The notes: generated from the sequence alone by a model not told the origin. 64,000 bases of DNA from JADKAV01 sp963769435 (GCA_963769435.1 CAVYLN010000001.1:62001-126000); one strand, 5' to 3'; positions 24,218 to 34,336 are shown, counted from the first letter of the stretch. Numbers and translations are program-made.

Positions 24218-26907
24218 TCAGCCTGGAAGACGCCTTGCCTCGAGATCGGCCCGGATCAGGGCCGGGCCACACCATGCCGCACCTCCGACGACGGAAAGGC
24301 TGCGTCCGGACACGATGATCGGGTTCAGTTCCAGCCGGGTGATCTCGGGCAGATCGTCGGCGAGTTGCCCGACCCTGTGGATGAGCCCGGCGAGTAGTTC
24401 GATGTCGACCGGAGGCGAGTCCCGGTAGCCGAACAGCAGGGGCGCCGCCTTGGGCGCCTTGATCAGGTCGTCCACGTCCCGGTCAGTCAGCGGCGGGATC
24501 CGGTAGCCGCGGTCTCCCAACAACCGCGTCACTTCACCGGCGATGCCGAAGGAGACGACCGGCCCGAACAGCGCGTCCTCGCGCTTCTCCACCACACAGG
24601 CAACACCCGCGGGCGCCTGCCGCTGCAGGACCAGTCGCTTCTGTGCTTCAGGTGGCAAAGTGGCGATCATCGACAGGTAGGAGGTGCGCACGGCCGCCTC
24701 GTTCTCGAGTTGATCCGCACACCGCCCAGATCCGGACGGTGGGCCAGGCCGGGATGTGCGGTCTTCAGCACGATCGGATAGCCGACTTCCCGCGCCACCG
24801 ACACCGCCTGGGACTCACTGCCCACGAGGTGGGACTCCCACAAGTGGATTCCGTAGCAGTCCAACACCTGGCGCAGGTCGTCATTGTCCACCGGCACCAG
24901 CGACTGCTGACCATGCGCGGCGATGGCACGGTCGCGGATCCCCTGCATCACCGCGTGTGCCCTGCGTGGCGACACGTCGGGCAGGTCCGGGACCGAACCT
25001 CGTGGGGTCTCCAGCCAGCGGGCGTACCTGACCAGGGTGGACAGCGACTTCACGGCGGACTCCACCTCGTGGAAGACCGGGACCGATCCACGTCCCGGCA
25101 GTCCGTGGGGACCATCGATCGCGATCACTCGTCGGTCATGGTCCTCGGCCATCAGCACCGCCACCAACGGCTTGGTGGAGTTCTCCGCCAACTCCCGTAG
25201 GGCTTCTCGTACGTCCTCACTGCCGCCGCGGATCACGGGTACGTGCAGCACGATCACAGCATCGGAGTCCGGATCGGCGATGGCCGTTCCGACGGCCGAC
25301 TCCAGTTGACCCAGATCTGTCGTGTGATCCAGCAGGACCGGGTCCCCCACCACGTCCAGGCCGTTGGCCTCGCACGCATCAGCGGTGAGCACTCCCAGTG
25401 CGTCGCTGTTGCCGATGACCGCGACCCTGCGACCTTTCGGCAGTGGCTGAAACGTCAGCATTCCGGCGACGTCGAACAGGTCGGACAGCGAGTCAACCTG
25501 CATCACGCCGGCCTGCTCGAACATCGCATCGATCGCCTCAGTGGGCAGCGCCGTACGCCGCACCGTGTGGCCGAGCGGCAACGACTGGGTACTGCGCCCG
25601 GATCGCACTGCGACGATCGGCTTGCGGGCTCCCAGGCGTCGGGCCACGCGCGCGAACTTGCGCGGGTTTCCGATGCTCTCCAGATACAACAACACCAGGG
25701 AGGTTGAGTCGTCGTCCTCCCAGTACTGCAGAAGGTCGTTGGCACTGACGTCGGCGCGGTTCCCGGCAGACACGAACGTTGACACGCCGAGGCCGCGTTC
25801 GTTGGCCTGCATCAGCAGGGATGCGCCGAGTGCCCCTGACTGGGCGAAGAATCCGATGCGTCCGCGTGGCACCTTGGCCGGAATCAAAGAGGCGTTGAGC
25901 TGCACCCGCGGGTCGGTGTTGATGATCCCCAGAGCGTTCGGCCCGATGATCCGCATCCCGTTGACACGCGCGTGCTGGAGCAGTCGCTGTTGAAGGTGGC
26001 GGCCCTGTTCACCGGCCTCGGCGAAACCCGCACTCACAACCACCGCACCGAGCACCCCCGCCCGCCCACAGTCGGTGATCGCGTCCAGGACCTGCTCGGC
26101 CGGCAGTGCGATCACGACCAGGTCGATCGGCGAGGGCGCGCTGGCAAGCGTCGGGAAACACGGAACGCCGTCGATCATCTCGGCCTCCGGATGAATGCCC
26201 ACGAGTGGCCCTGTGAAATCGGCCCGACGCAGATTCTGCAGGAGGGCGTGCCCGACCGTTCCCTCTCGCCGGCTGGCCCCCATGAGTGCAACCGACCTGG
26301 GAGCCAGGAGGGAGGCCACGGAGCGCGCTTCCGCCCGGTGCTCGCGGGCTTGCATGACCTCGCGGGAGCTTTGTGTGGGACTGATGTCGAAATGGAGTTT
26401 CACGACGCCCTCGTCCATCGACTGGGTCGGCCGATAGCCTGCCTCCTCGAACGTGGCCAGCATTCTGCGATTGGTGGGCAGCACCTCCGCGACGAACCTG
26501 GTGATACCCCGCTCCCGCGCCGCCACCGCGATGTGCTCGAGCAGGATGGACCCCAAGCCGCGGCCCTGGTGGTAGTCGCTGATCACGAACGCGACCTCAG
26601 CCTCCGCACGGTCGATCCGGTCGTAGCGGCCGACACCGATGATCTGGCCTCCGGCCACTGCCACCAGCGCAACCCGGTCCACGTAGTCGACCTGTGTGAA
26701 CCGGTCCAGGTCCTTCTCGCTGAGTTTCGGGTACGGGGCGAAGAAGCGGTAGTACACCGTCTCCGCCGAGAGGCCTTCGTGGAACGCGGCGAGGGCATCG
26801 TGATCAGCGGCCCGGATCGGGCGGATATGGCACACCCGACCATCGCGCAGGATGACGTCGGCCTCCCAGTGCTGCGGATACTCCGGCGGCAGGTCCTGCG
26901 AGGTCAT
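24218..26907 (-). CDS. GNAT acetyltransferase-acyl-CoA synthetase (NDP-forming) fusion (frame interrupted)
   Basis: The order is an N-terminal GNAT domain (residues about 10-190; H-Q-G-R-G-L-G-S-I-L-L acetyl-CoA loop), a CoA-binding domain (V-A-L-M-G-A-S-R-R-E-G-T-V-G), a ligase/flavodoxin-like domain (F-F-A-Q-S-G-A-L-G) and a C-terminal ATP-grasp domain. The ATP-grasp end is in another frame: a missing C near 24708 breaks I-N-L-E-N-E-A-A-V. Total length is about 896 residues. Relatives of this architecture (Pat-type) acetylate lysines, notably of acyl-CoA synthetases. It follows DUF5998 and sepH as in Streptomyces. Whether the synthetase half is active cannot be told: its phosphohistidine was not located. 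Confidence 0.88.
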
Positions 26908-27010
26908 GGGACCACCGTATCGATGCCGGCCGAGCAGCACCCGGCATCGCGACACGCAGGGGGGTGGATGGGCGGCGTATCAGCCTGACGACCCGCTACA
27001 ATTCTTCCGT

Positions 27011-27039
27011 TTGCACCAAAATTCGCTAATGACTATGTT
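27011..27039 (+). promoter_or_regulatory. Candidate sigma-70-type promoter
   Basis: TTGCAC, a 17-bp spacer and TATGTT lie in the one clearly AT-rich patch (about 27000-27050) of this region, 70 bases upstream of the small gene at 27109. Matches to consensus are 3/6 and 4/6. Confidence 0.4.
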
Positions 27040-27108
27040 GTCAACGGCCGATACTCCGGTCGTGGGACACCTGAACAAGCCCACCTACACGCATCCTGGA
27101 GGTGCCTG

Positions 27109-27261
27109 ATGACCGCCGACTTGGGCATTCTTACCCAGCGGGCCCAGCTACTCAGCGCACGCATCGAGAACACTGTCGATCCAGAACTGCGCGACAACCT
27201 CATGAGCGACCGCGAGAAGATCCTGGCTCAGATCGAGTCCCTGCAAGAGTCCGCTGCCTGA
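27109..27261 (+). CDS. Small 50-residue helical protein, unknown function
   Basis: ATG 27109 follows a perfect GGAGG with 6-7 bases of spacing. The 50-residue product is hydrophilic and predicted to form two amphipathic helices (L-T-Q-R-A-Q-L-L-S-A-R-I-E and R-E-K-I-L-A-Q-I-E-S-L-Q), like a short coiled-coil hairpin. It lies 62 bases before parC, with its own upstream AT-rich promoter-like region. I do not recognise a family. Confidence 0.65.
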   Translation: MTADLGILTQRAQLLSARIENTVDPELRDNLMSDREKILAQIESLQESAA

Positions 27262-27323
27262 CGCGCAGAACGGTCAAGCACCCCTGCACACTTCTGAGCG
27301 TGTGCTGAGTGACAATGAGGCCC

Positions 27324-29744
27324 ATGGCCTCTGGAACGCTGCTACCCCCTGACGAGGGGCACGTGACGGATATCGACGTCTCCGAGGAGATGAAGTCCAG
27401 TTTCCTCACGTACGCCTATTCGGTCATCTACTCCAGAGCGCTCCCAGACGCGCGGGACGGCCTCAAGCCGGTGCAGCGTCGGATCCTGTATCAGATGGGC
27501 CAGATGGGCCTGTCCCACGATCGCGGTCACGTGAAGAGCGCCCGAGTGGTCGGCGAAGTGATGGGCCGTCTACACCCGCACGGGGAATCGGCCATCTACG
27601 ACGCCCTGGTGCGCATGGCCCAACCCTTCTCCATGCGCCTGCCTTTCGTGGACGGTCACGGCAACTTCGGCTCCCCCGACGACGGGCCGGCAGCCATGCG
27701 CTACACGGAGTGCCGACTGGCCGCGGCCGCAGCGCCGATGCTCGAAGGCATCGACGAGGACGTCGTCGACTTCGGCCCCAACTATGACGGCCGCGAGATC
27801 CAGCCCGAGGTGTTGCCGGCTGCAGTTCCCGCCCTGCTCGTCAACGGGACCACCGGGATCGCGGTCGGCATGGCCACGAACATGGCACCGCACAACCTCG
27901 GCGAGGTCGTCGCCGCGGCCCGTCATCTGCTCAAGCACCCCCGCGCCACGCTCGAGACGCTCATGCGGTTCGTCCCTGGCCCGGATCTGCCGACCGGTGG
28001 ACAGATCATCGGGCTCGAAGGACTGCGCGACGCCTACGAGGGCGGCCGTGGATCCTTCAAGATCCGGGCCACCGCCGAGGTGGAGTCCCTTACCCCGCGC
28101 AAGCGAGGCATCGTCATCACCGAGTTGCCATACAACGTCGGCGCCGAGCGGATCATCGAAAAGATCAAGGAACTGCACGACGCCAAGAAGATCACCGGTG
28201 TCTCAGCGGTGACCGACCTGTCGGATGGGGAGCAGGGCATCCGGCTGGTGATCGAGGTGAAGAGCGGCTTCAACCCCGACGCGGTCCTCTCGGACCTCTA
28301 CCGGCTCACCCCGCTGGAGGACAACTTCACCATCAACGCCGTCGCCCTCGTGGACGGTGCGCCGAAGACCCTGGGCCTGCGGGAGTTGCTCCAGGTGTTC
28401 CTCGATCACCGCACGGTGGTCATCCGCCGCCGCAGCGCCTTCCGTCTGAAGAAGGCCCAGGCCCGCCTCCACCTCGTCGAGGGGCTGCTCATTGCGATCC
28501 TGGACATCGACGAGGTCATTCAGGTCATCCGCGGCAGCGACGACACGGCCGCCGCCCGCGAGCGGCTCATGAGCATCTTCGATCTGAGCCTGGAACAGAC
28601 CAACTACATCCTTGAGATGCCGTTGCGGCGGCTTACGAAGTTCTCGAGGATCGAACTGGAAGCCGAACGTGACCAGTTGCACGCCACCATCGCAAGCCTC
28701 GAGGAACTTCTCCGCAGCGAAGAGGTCCTCAAGAACACGCTCGACCAGGAACTCGCCGCGGTGGCCGAATCGTTCGGGACACCGCGCCGTACTGTTCTGC
28801 TGGATTCCGCTGGACCAACCGTTTCCCCCGAGTCACTCGAGATCCCAGACGAGCAGTGCCAGGTTCTGGTCTCGGCCACCGGGATGGCAGCTCGCACGCC
28901 GTCCACGGTCACGGTCAACGCGGGAGCCAAACGGATGCCACACGATGCGCTCAGAAACATCATCGCCTCCACCACCCGATCCCAGGTAGCGGTCATCACG
29001 TCGGACGCCAGGGTCCTGCCGCTGGACGTCGTCGACCTGCCAAGCCTTCCCGACACAGCGGACTCCCCTTCGCTCAAGGCGACCGTCGCGATCCGTGACT
29101 ACCTTCACCTTCCCGCCGACGCCAATGTGGTCGGTGTGGTCGACTCGGGCGCGACGATCGCGCTGGTCACCGCGCAAGGGCGTGTCAAGCGGCTAGTCGT
29201 GGAGCCGGGCATGAAGCAACTCATGGCCCTCGAGGACAAGGACGCCCTCGTAGCCGCGTTCGCCTGCGAGCCGTCTCAGGACATCGTGTTCATCAGTTCC
29301 ACCGGGCAGCTGCTCCGTACGGGCATCGACACCGTTCCGGTCCAGGGTGCCGGCGCGCGCGGCGTGGCGGGCATGAAACTCAAAGACGGGGCTCTTGTGG
29401 TGGCGGCGGGCGCGGGCGGCCCCCGTTCGACAGTGGTCACGGTCGCTGGCAGCGGATCTTCTGCCAGCAGCATCAAGGTCACCGGCTTGGAGGCCTTCCC
29501 CCGCACCGGCCGGGATGGCGTGGGAGTCCGCTGCCACCGCCTGCTGGCCGCCGAGTCGGCGTTGATCGCCGGCTGGATCGGTGAAACCCCGCTGGCATCT
29601 TCGCCCGCAGGCAAACCGCTCCCGCTGCCCGAGCCGGACGACCGCCGGGACGCCTCTGGGTCGACCAGCCCGGCGGCGAAGATCGTGATCGGATCGGCGG
29701 CTCCTTCGCGGGAGTCGACGGACTCAGGGCTGCTGTTCGATTAA
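27324..29744 (+). CDS. parC: DNA topoisomerase IV subunit A (ParC/GyrA family)
   Basis: The 806-residue protein is the DNA-cleaving subunit. The catalytic Tyr is in A-A-M-R-Y-T-E-C-R (about residue 127). Other signatures are S-R-A-L-P-D-A-R-D-G-L-K-P-V-Q-R-R-I-L, R-V-V-G-E-V-M-G-R-L-H-P-H-G and N-L-G-E-V. The C-terminal region from about 490 has GyrA-like beta-propeller blades, but no clear full GyrA box. Together with the parE-type gene at 34337-36403 it would make a decatenase. Several starts compete (GTG 27309, ATG 27315, ATG 27324); all differ only in the first few residues. Confidence 0.92.
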   Translation: MASGTLLPPDEGHVTDIDVSEEMKSSFLTYAYSVIYSRALPDARDGLKPVQRRILYQMGQMGLSHDRGHVKSARVVGEVMGRLHPHGESAIYDALVRMAQPFSMRLPFVDGHGNFGSPDDGPAAMRYTECRLAAAAAPMLEGIDEDVVDFGPNYDGREIQPEVLPAAVPALLVNGTTGIAVGMATNMAPHNLGEVVAAARHLLKHPRATLETLMRFVPGPDLPTGGQIIGLEGLRDAYEGGRGSFKIRATAEVESLTPRKRGIVITELPYNVGAERIIEKIKELHDAKKITGVSAVTDLSDGEQGIRLVIEVKSGFNPDAVLSDLYRLTPLEDNFTINAVALVDGAPKTLGLRELLQVFLDHRTVVIRRRSAFRLKKAQARLHLVEGLLIAILDIDEVIQVIRGSDDTAAARERLMSIFDLSLEQTNYILEMPLRRLTKFSRIELEAERDQLHATIASLEELLRSEEVLKNTLDQELAAVAESFGTPRRTVLLDSAGPTVSPESLEIPDEQCQVLVSATGMAARTPSTVTVNAGAKRMPHDALRNIIASTTRSQVAVITSDARVLPLDVVDLPSLPDTADSPSLKATVAIRDYLHLPADANVVGVVDSGATIALVTAQGRVKRLVVEPGMKQLMALEDKDALVAAFACEPSQDIVFISSTGQLLRTGIDTVPVQGAGARGVAGMKLKDGALVVAAGAGGPRSTVVTVAGSGSSASSIKVTGLEAFPRTGRDGVGVRCHRLLAAESALIAGWIGETPLASSPAGKPLPLPEPDDRRDASGSTSPAAKIVIGSAAPSRESTDSGLLFD

Positions 29745-29757
29745 CCCTGGTGGGTAC

Positions 29758-29775
29758 GGCCTCCAACAGGAGGCC
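29758..29775 (+). terminator. Hairpin downstream of parC
   Basis: GGCCTCC-AACA-GGAGGCC forms a perfect 7-bp stem with a 4-nt loop, 13 bases after the parC stop. No T-run follows directly; a TTTTT occurs about 35 bases on. Confidence 0.6.
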
Positions 29776-29889
29776 CCAGACGGCTTCGGCGTAGTCTAGG
29801 CACTGGGTTTTTGCCGCGTGATCGCCGCACAGCTGTGAATCCTGGAGTGACGGCGACCGTCGCGGGAAGACCCCGCGGAGGGAGTCACG

Positions 29890-31360
29890 ATGCACACCAG
29901 TCCGGCAAGCGAACCTCGGTCAATACGACCCACATCACCACTACTGGTGTTGGTGAGCGTTCTGATCGCGGCAGCGACCGTCCTGTTGCCCGGTACAGCA
30001 CTCGCTGCGCCCACCGACACCCCACCACCGTCGTCCCCGCTGGAGCAGGTCCAGGCACTCGTACAGCCGACGGTCGTTTACGAACAGATCACCTGGACCG
30101 GGTACGTGTACGACGAGACCAATGACGGCTACTTCACCCAGGAGCCGTTCACGACCTCGTTCCAGTGCACCGGCTTCGTGGTCAACCCCGATGGGTACGT
30201 TGCCACGGCAGGTCACTGCGTGGACTACGACCAGACTGTGCAGGACGCGATCTTGAGCCAAGTCGTGCAGTGGGCGTTCGACAACGAGTACTACGCTGCG
30301 AAGCCGTCCAAGTCGACCATCGCAACGTTCGCCCGCAACTGGCGCATCGACGGGGCGAGCACCGAGGGCAGGCCGGACCTCGATGTGTCGGTCGCATACG
30401 GGGTGAGCGTTTCCGGGGAGCCCAGCGGCAAGGCCCTCCCCGCGCGAGTCGTGAATGTGCGCCCAGTCGGGCAGGGGGATGTTGCACTGCTCAAGATCGA
30501 GGCCCGCGATCTCACGGTGGCACCCCTGTCCGACAACGCCACGACCGGCGTGGGGACCGAGGTCGTCTCCATCGGCTACCCGGCGTCGGTCGATCTGGTG
30601 ACCGACGTCGATTTCAACCCCAGTTTCAAAGAGGGCACGATCAGCGCTGAGAAGACCACCGACGCGGGTCTGCTCCAGGTGTACGAGATCAGCGCGGCGG
30701 TGTCGGGAGGGATGAGCGGAGGTCCCACGGTCGGTCTCGACGGGGATGTCATCGGTGTCAACAGTTTCAAGATCTCCGGTGAGACACAGCCATTCAACTT
30801 CGTCCAACCCTCACAGACGCTCGAGGAACTGATGCGCGGTGAGGGTGTCGACAACACCCCCGGCGAGGTCACGGAGAAGTACCGGGCGGGTCTTCAGGCA
30901 TACTTCGCGGGCGATGGGCAGGCAGCCGTCTCCGACTTCGAGGAAGTCCTGCAGCGCGTCCCCAGCCACCAGTTCGCCCAGGAGTACCTGCGCAAGGCCC
31001 AGGAGTTGCCCGGCTCGTCCTCTCTACCCCTGGTGTGGATCGCATTGGGCCTCGCGGTTCTCGTGCTCATCGTGGTGGTCATCGTGGTCGTCGCGCGAAC
31101 GCGCCGGGGCAGCCCGTCCGCGCCGACAGCGGGCACCGTCCCCGGCCCCGGTCGTCCAGCCTGCCGCCGAGGTCGAGCCCGCAGCCCCGCCGAGCGAAGT
31201 CCAGCCTGCCGCCGAGCAGGCTGTGGAGACAGTGCCCGAACCACCATCCACCGAACCACCATCGGACGGCGGCGAGGACCTGTTCTGCTCCCAGTGCGGC
31301 CGGCCGCACGGACCGGATGACCGCTTCTGTCCGCGATGCGGGCATCAGCTTCAGCCGTAG
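29890..31360 (+). CDS. Membrane-anchored trypsin-like serine protease with cytoplasmic zinc ribbon (frame interrupted)
   Basis: From ATG 29890 (GGAGGGAG upstream): signal sequence ending near A-L-A-A (residue 40); a trypsin-like fold with T-A-G-H-C (His 109), D-V-A-L-L (Asp 197) and S-G-G-M-S-G-G-P (Ser 276); a TPR-like helical hairpin (residues about 325-372); a transmembrane helix (about 380-402); and basic R-T-R-R. A one-base excess in the CCCC at 31140-31143 breaks the frame. The true end continues as a Pro/Glu-rich linker and the zinc ribbon F-C-S-Q-C-G-R plus F-C-P-R-C-G. The protease faces outside and the ribbon faces the cytoplasm. About 489 residues; substrate unknown. Confidence 0.85.
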
Positions 31361-31381
31361 CAGTCCCACGTCGACGGCGAA

Positions 31382-32197
31382 CTACGAACAGACGGGCACT
31401 GTTTCCAGTCGATATCCGCGCGCACGCCAGCGAGGCAGCATCTCCGAGACCGCCGCGACAGTTGTGGCATGCGTGTCGTGCATCAGGATCACCGCACCCG
31501 GGCGGGTTGCCCGGCGCAGGCGTTCGACGGTCCAGGCCTTGTTGTGCGGCACCCAGTCCTCGATGTGCGCGGTCCACAGCACCGGCTGGAATCCGGCCTT
31601 GATCGACGCCGTTGCGACGCGCCGGTCGACCAATCCGTACGGCGGCCGCATGCAGTCACCCATGGCGGAGCCGACGGTCCTGCGCGTGCGACGCAGTTCA
31701 CTGCGCACGGCGGCAGTCGGGATCCTAGTCAAGCGGGGGTGACCCCACGTGTGGTTTCCGAGGGCGTGGCCCTGCCGCGCGATCCGGCGGATCAGACCTG
31801 GCCGGGAACGGGCGGCCGCACCGGTGACGAAGAAGGTTGCTTCGGCCTGGTGCCTGCGCAGGCCCGCCAGCAGCGAGGCCGTGTGGCTGGAGGGCCCGTC
31901 GTCGAACGTCAGGTACAGCACCTTGTCCGAGCGACGTGGGCCCACTGCAGCCCGGTACCACCCGGGCGGATTCGGTAGGCCCTGATCCATCTGCGCCGGG
32001 CCACTGCCCCTGTTCCACCGGACGCGCACCTCTGGCAGGTCGTCTCGCTGATCGACGATGCCCGGCGCCCCGGTACTCGCGCTTCCCCCCAGGTCGAGGG
32101 AGCCGAGTGCGGAGGCGGAGGCGGAAGGCAGACCCGCTGCGGTCAGCCCGGCCAGCGCGAAGGCGACCGCACTCGCACGCACCGACATGTAACCCAT
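31382..32197 (-). CDS. Secreted polysaccharide deacetylase (NodB homology)
   Basis: The 271-residue product starts at ATG 32197 with a signal peptide (A-V-A-F-A-L-A-G-L-T-A-A-G-L). The carbohydrate esterase 4 motifs are L-T-F-D-D-G-P (catalytic and metal Asp), G-N-H-T-W-G-H-P (metal His pair), M-R-P-P-Y-G, W-T-A-H-I-E-D-W and I-L-M-H-D. These metal enzymes remove N- or O-acetyl groups from peptidoglycan, chitin or other polymers. The target here is unknown. It converges with the protease gene. Confidence 0.93.
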   Translation of the reverse strand: MGYMSVRASAVAFALAGLTAAGLPSASASALGSLDLGGSASTGAPGIVDQRDDLPEVRVRWNRGSGPAQMDQGLPNPPGWYRAAVGPRRSDKVLYLTFDDGPSSHTASLLAGLRRHQAEATFFVTGAAARSRPGLIRRIARQGHALGNHTWGHPRLTRIPTAAVRSELRRTRRTVGSAMGDCMRPPYGLVDRRVATASIKAGFQPVLWTAHIEDWVPHNKAWTVERLRRATRPGAVILMHDTHATTVAAVSEMLPRWRARGYRLETVPVCS

Positions 32198-32283
32198 TGT
32201 GCCACCGCGCGCGAAGACGCTTCTGTGTGAGCGGGCTTCGGTCACGGCCTGCGACGGCCCCGTCGCCGACTAAACTGGTGCGT

Positions 32284-32829
32284 ATGGCGCTGCAGTCAGC
32301 AATGGTCCCCCTCGGAACGCCACTTCCCGCAGTGAGCCTGCCCGACGTGGACGGTCAGCATCTCGACCTGCAGGCATACCGGGGCGAACAGCCACTGTTG
32401 GTCGTTTTCGCGTGCAACCACTGCCCGTACGTCCGGCACGTCGAGCAGCTCCTTGGGCAGATGGTGAACACCGCGCCTCGGCTGCGGACTGTGGCGATCA
32501 ATCCCAACGACCCCGTCTCCCACCCCGAGGACGGGCCGGAAGGCATGCGTGAGCAGATTCTGCGGGCCGGCTGGACGTTCCCCTACCTCATCGATGCCAC
32601 GCAGGACGTGGCACGGGAGTTCGGCGCGGTCTGCACGCCCGACTTCTTCCTGTACGACGACGGAGGGCGGCTGTCGTATCGCGGAGCCTTCGACACCAGC
32701 ACTCCGAAGAACGGCGAGAAACTCGACGGCCACCTGCTGGACGAGGCGATCGAGGCGGTGATCGCGGGTCGACCGGCACCCGAACCGCAACGACCCTCGA
32801 TGGGTTGCGGCGTCAAGTGGCAGACGTGA
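32284..32829 (+). CDS. Thioredoxin-like redoxin (AhpC/TSA family)
   Basis: The 181-residue cytosolic protein has a thioredoxin fold with F-A-C-N-H-C-P-Y-V-R-H-V-E, giving a C-N-H-C redox pair, and V-C-T-P-D-F-F-L-Y-D with the cis-Pro region. The N-terminus (G-T-P-L-P-A-V-S-L-P-D-V-D-G) is peroxiredoxin/TlpA-like. Its stop overlaps the reductase start as GTGA, so the next gene may supply its electrons; that link is inferred. Confidence 0.88.
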   Translation: MALQSAMVPLGTPLPAVSLPDVDGQHLDLQAYRGEQPLLVVFACNHCPYVRHVEQLLGQMVNTAPRLRTVAINPNDPVSHPEDGPEGMREQILRAGWTFPYLIDATQDVAREFGAVCTPDFFLYDDGGRLSYRGAFDTSTPKNGEKLDGHLLDEAIEAVIAGRPAPEPQRPSMGCGVKWQT

Positions 32830-33806
32830 ACCTGTCCACCGACATGCTCATCGTGGGCGCCGGGCCAGTAGGCCTGTATGCGGCCTACTATGCGGGGTTC
32901 CGAGGTTTCAGCACTGTCGTCTGCGACACGTTGCCCGAGATCGGCGGCCAGATTTCGGCCATGTACCCGGAGAAACTCATCTTCGATGTGGCGGGGTTTC
33001 CCGAGATCCGTGGTCGTGATCTCGTGGACGGGCTAGCGGCGCAGGCACAGGCCTACACCCCGCGCTACATACTCGGGGAGCAGGCGGTACAACTCGAGCA
33101 GCACGAAGAAGGCCTCACCGTCACGACTAGCAGTGGCACGACGATCATTGCGAAGGTCCTTCTGATCACCGGCGGCATCGGCGCCTTTCGGCCCCGGCCG
33201 TTGCCTGCGGCTGACGAGTTCGCCGGAGAGGGCCTTGTCTTCTTCGTGCCCAGACTCGCCGTGCACGCCGACAAGGACGTCGTCATCGTCGGCGGCGGGG
33301 ACTCCGCGTTCGACTGGGCACTCTCCCTGCACCCCATCGCCCGCAGCGTGACGCTCGTGCACCGACGCGAGGCGTTCCGCGCCCACGCCGGCACGGTGGA
33401 CAAGGTGCGGTCGCTGGGCGTGCGCCTGGTCACCTCCAGCGAAGTGACCGCCATCGAGGGTGACGAGCGGGTCACCGGTGTGCAGGTCACCCACAAGGTG
33501 AGCGGAGAGCAGCAACGACTGTCCGCCGACACAGTGGTCGCAGCGCTGGGATTCATCGCCTCGATCGGCCCGCTTGCCGACTGGGGACTCGCACTGGAGA
33601 AGCGGCACCTGCTGGTCGACACCACCATGGCCACCAACGCGCCACGCGTCTTCGCCGCAGGCGACATCGCAACGTACGCCGGGAAGGTGCCTCTGATCTC
33701 GATCGGATTCGGGGAGGCCGCCCTGGCGGTGAACAACGCGGCACCGCTGATCGATCCCACCCATGGGGTATTCCCAGGTCACTCGTCGGGGGAATCAGCC
33801 CCCTAG
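32826..33806 (+). CDS. Thioredoxin reductase-like ferredoxin/flavodoxin-NADP reductase
   Basis: The 326-residue flavoprotein has an FAD Rossmann motif (I-V-G-A-G-P-V-G-L-Y-A-A-Y-Y-A-G), the FNR2-type P-E-I-G-G-Q-I-S-A-M-Y-P, an NADPH motif (V-I-V-G-G-G-D-S-A-F-D-W) followed by H-R-R-E-A-F-R-A-H, and the FAD C-terminal F-A-A-G-D-I-A. No C-x-x-C is present in the NADPH domain, so it is the ferredoxin-NADP reductase type, not a classic thioredoxin reductase. GTG 32826 is set by the GTGA overlap. Confidence 0.9.
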   Translation: MNLSTDMLIVGAGPVGLYAAYYAGFRGFSTVVCDTLPEIGGQISAMYPEKLIFDVAGFPEIRGRDLVDGLAAQAQAYTPRYILGEQAVQLEQHEEGLTVTTSSGTTIIAKVLLITGGIGAFRPRPLPAADEFAGEGLVFFVPRLAVHADKDVVIVGGGDSAFDWALSLHPIARSVTLVHRREAFRAHAGTVDKVRSLGVRLVTSSEVTAIEGDERVTGVQVTHKVSGEQQRLSADTVVAALGFIASIGPLADWGLALEKRHLLVDTTMATNAPRVFAAGDIATYAGKVPLISIGFGEAALAVNNAAPLIDPTHGVFPGHSSGESAP

Positions 33807-33822
33807 ATACGCTCGGAACACC

Positions 33823-34326
33823 ATGACAGATCCGAGATTCGCCGATGTGATCGCGGGCAACCGTGAGTTCGTCGAGACTTACCACGAACCCGGCATGACC
33901 GGCCGCGCCGCCAAGCACCTGGCACTGATCACCTGCATGGATTCCCGGATCGACCCCCTGCGTGCCCTCGGCATGGGTGCCGGCGACATGAAGATCCTGC
34001 GAAACGCCGGCGCCAGGGTCACCGACGATGTGCTGCGCACCCTGGTGCTCGCCACGTACCTGCTCGAGGTGAACCGGATCATCGTGATGCCACACACGGA
34101 CTGCCGCATGGCCAAGAGCACCGAGACCCAGGTCCACGAGACGATCTTCGAGAAGTCGGGCGTGGACACCCGGTCGCTGGAGTTCCGCACCATCGACGAC
34201 CCGCTGCAGGCCCTGGCCGCCGACGTGCAGCGCATCCGGTCGTTCCCGTTCATCCGCGACGACGTGGCCGTCGCCGGCGGCATGTACGACGTGGAGACCG
34301 GGGAACTCACGCTGTACGACTTCTAG
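33823..34326 (+). CDS. Beta-class carbonic anhydrase
   Basis: The 167-residue cytosolic Zn enzyme interconverts CO2 and bicarbonate. The ligands are visible as L-I-T-C-M-D-S-R-I-D-P (Cys with the Asp-Arg dyad) and M-P-H-T-D-C-R-M (His and Cys). Its short form, with the K-I-L-R-N-A-G-A-R-V-T-D-D-V-L-R segment, belongs to the Mycobacterium Rv1284-like subgroup. It lies 16 bases after the reductase gene. Confidence 0.92.
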   Translation: MTDPRFADVIAGNREFVETYHEPGMTGRAAKHLALITCMDSRIDPLRALGMGAGDMKILRNAGARVTDDVLRTLVLATYLLEVNRIIVMPHTDCRMAKSTETQVHETIFEKSGVDTRSLEFRTIDDPLQALAADVQRIRSFPFIRDDVAVAGGMYDVETGELTLYDF

Positions 34327-34336
34327 CCCTCGACCT

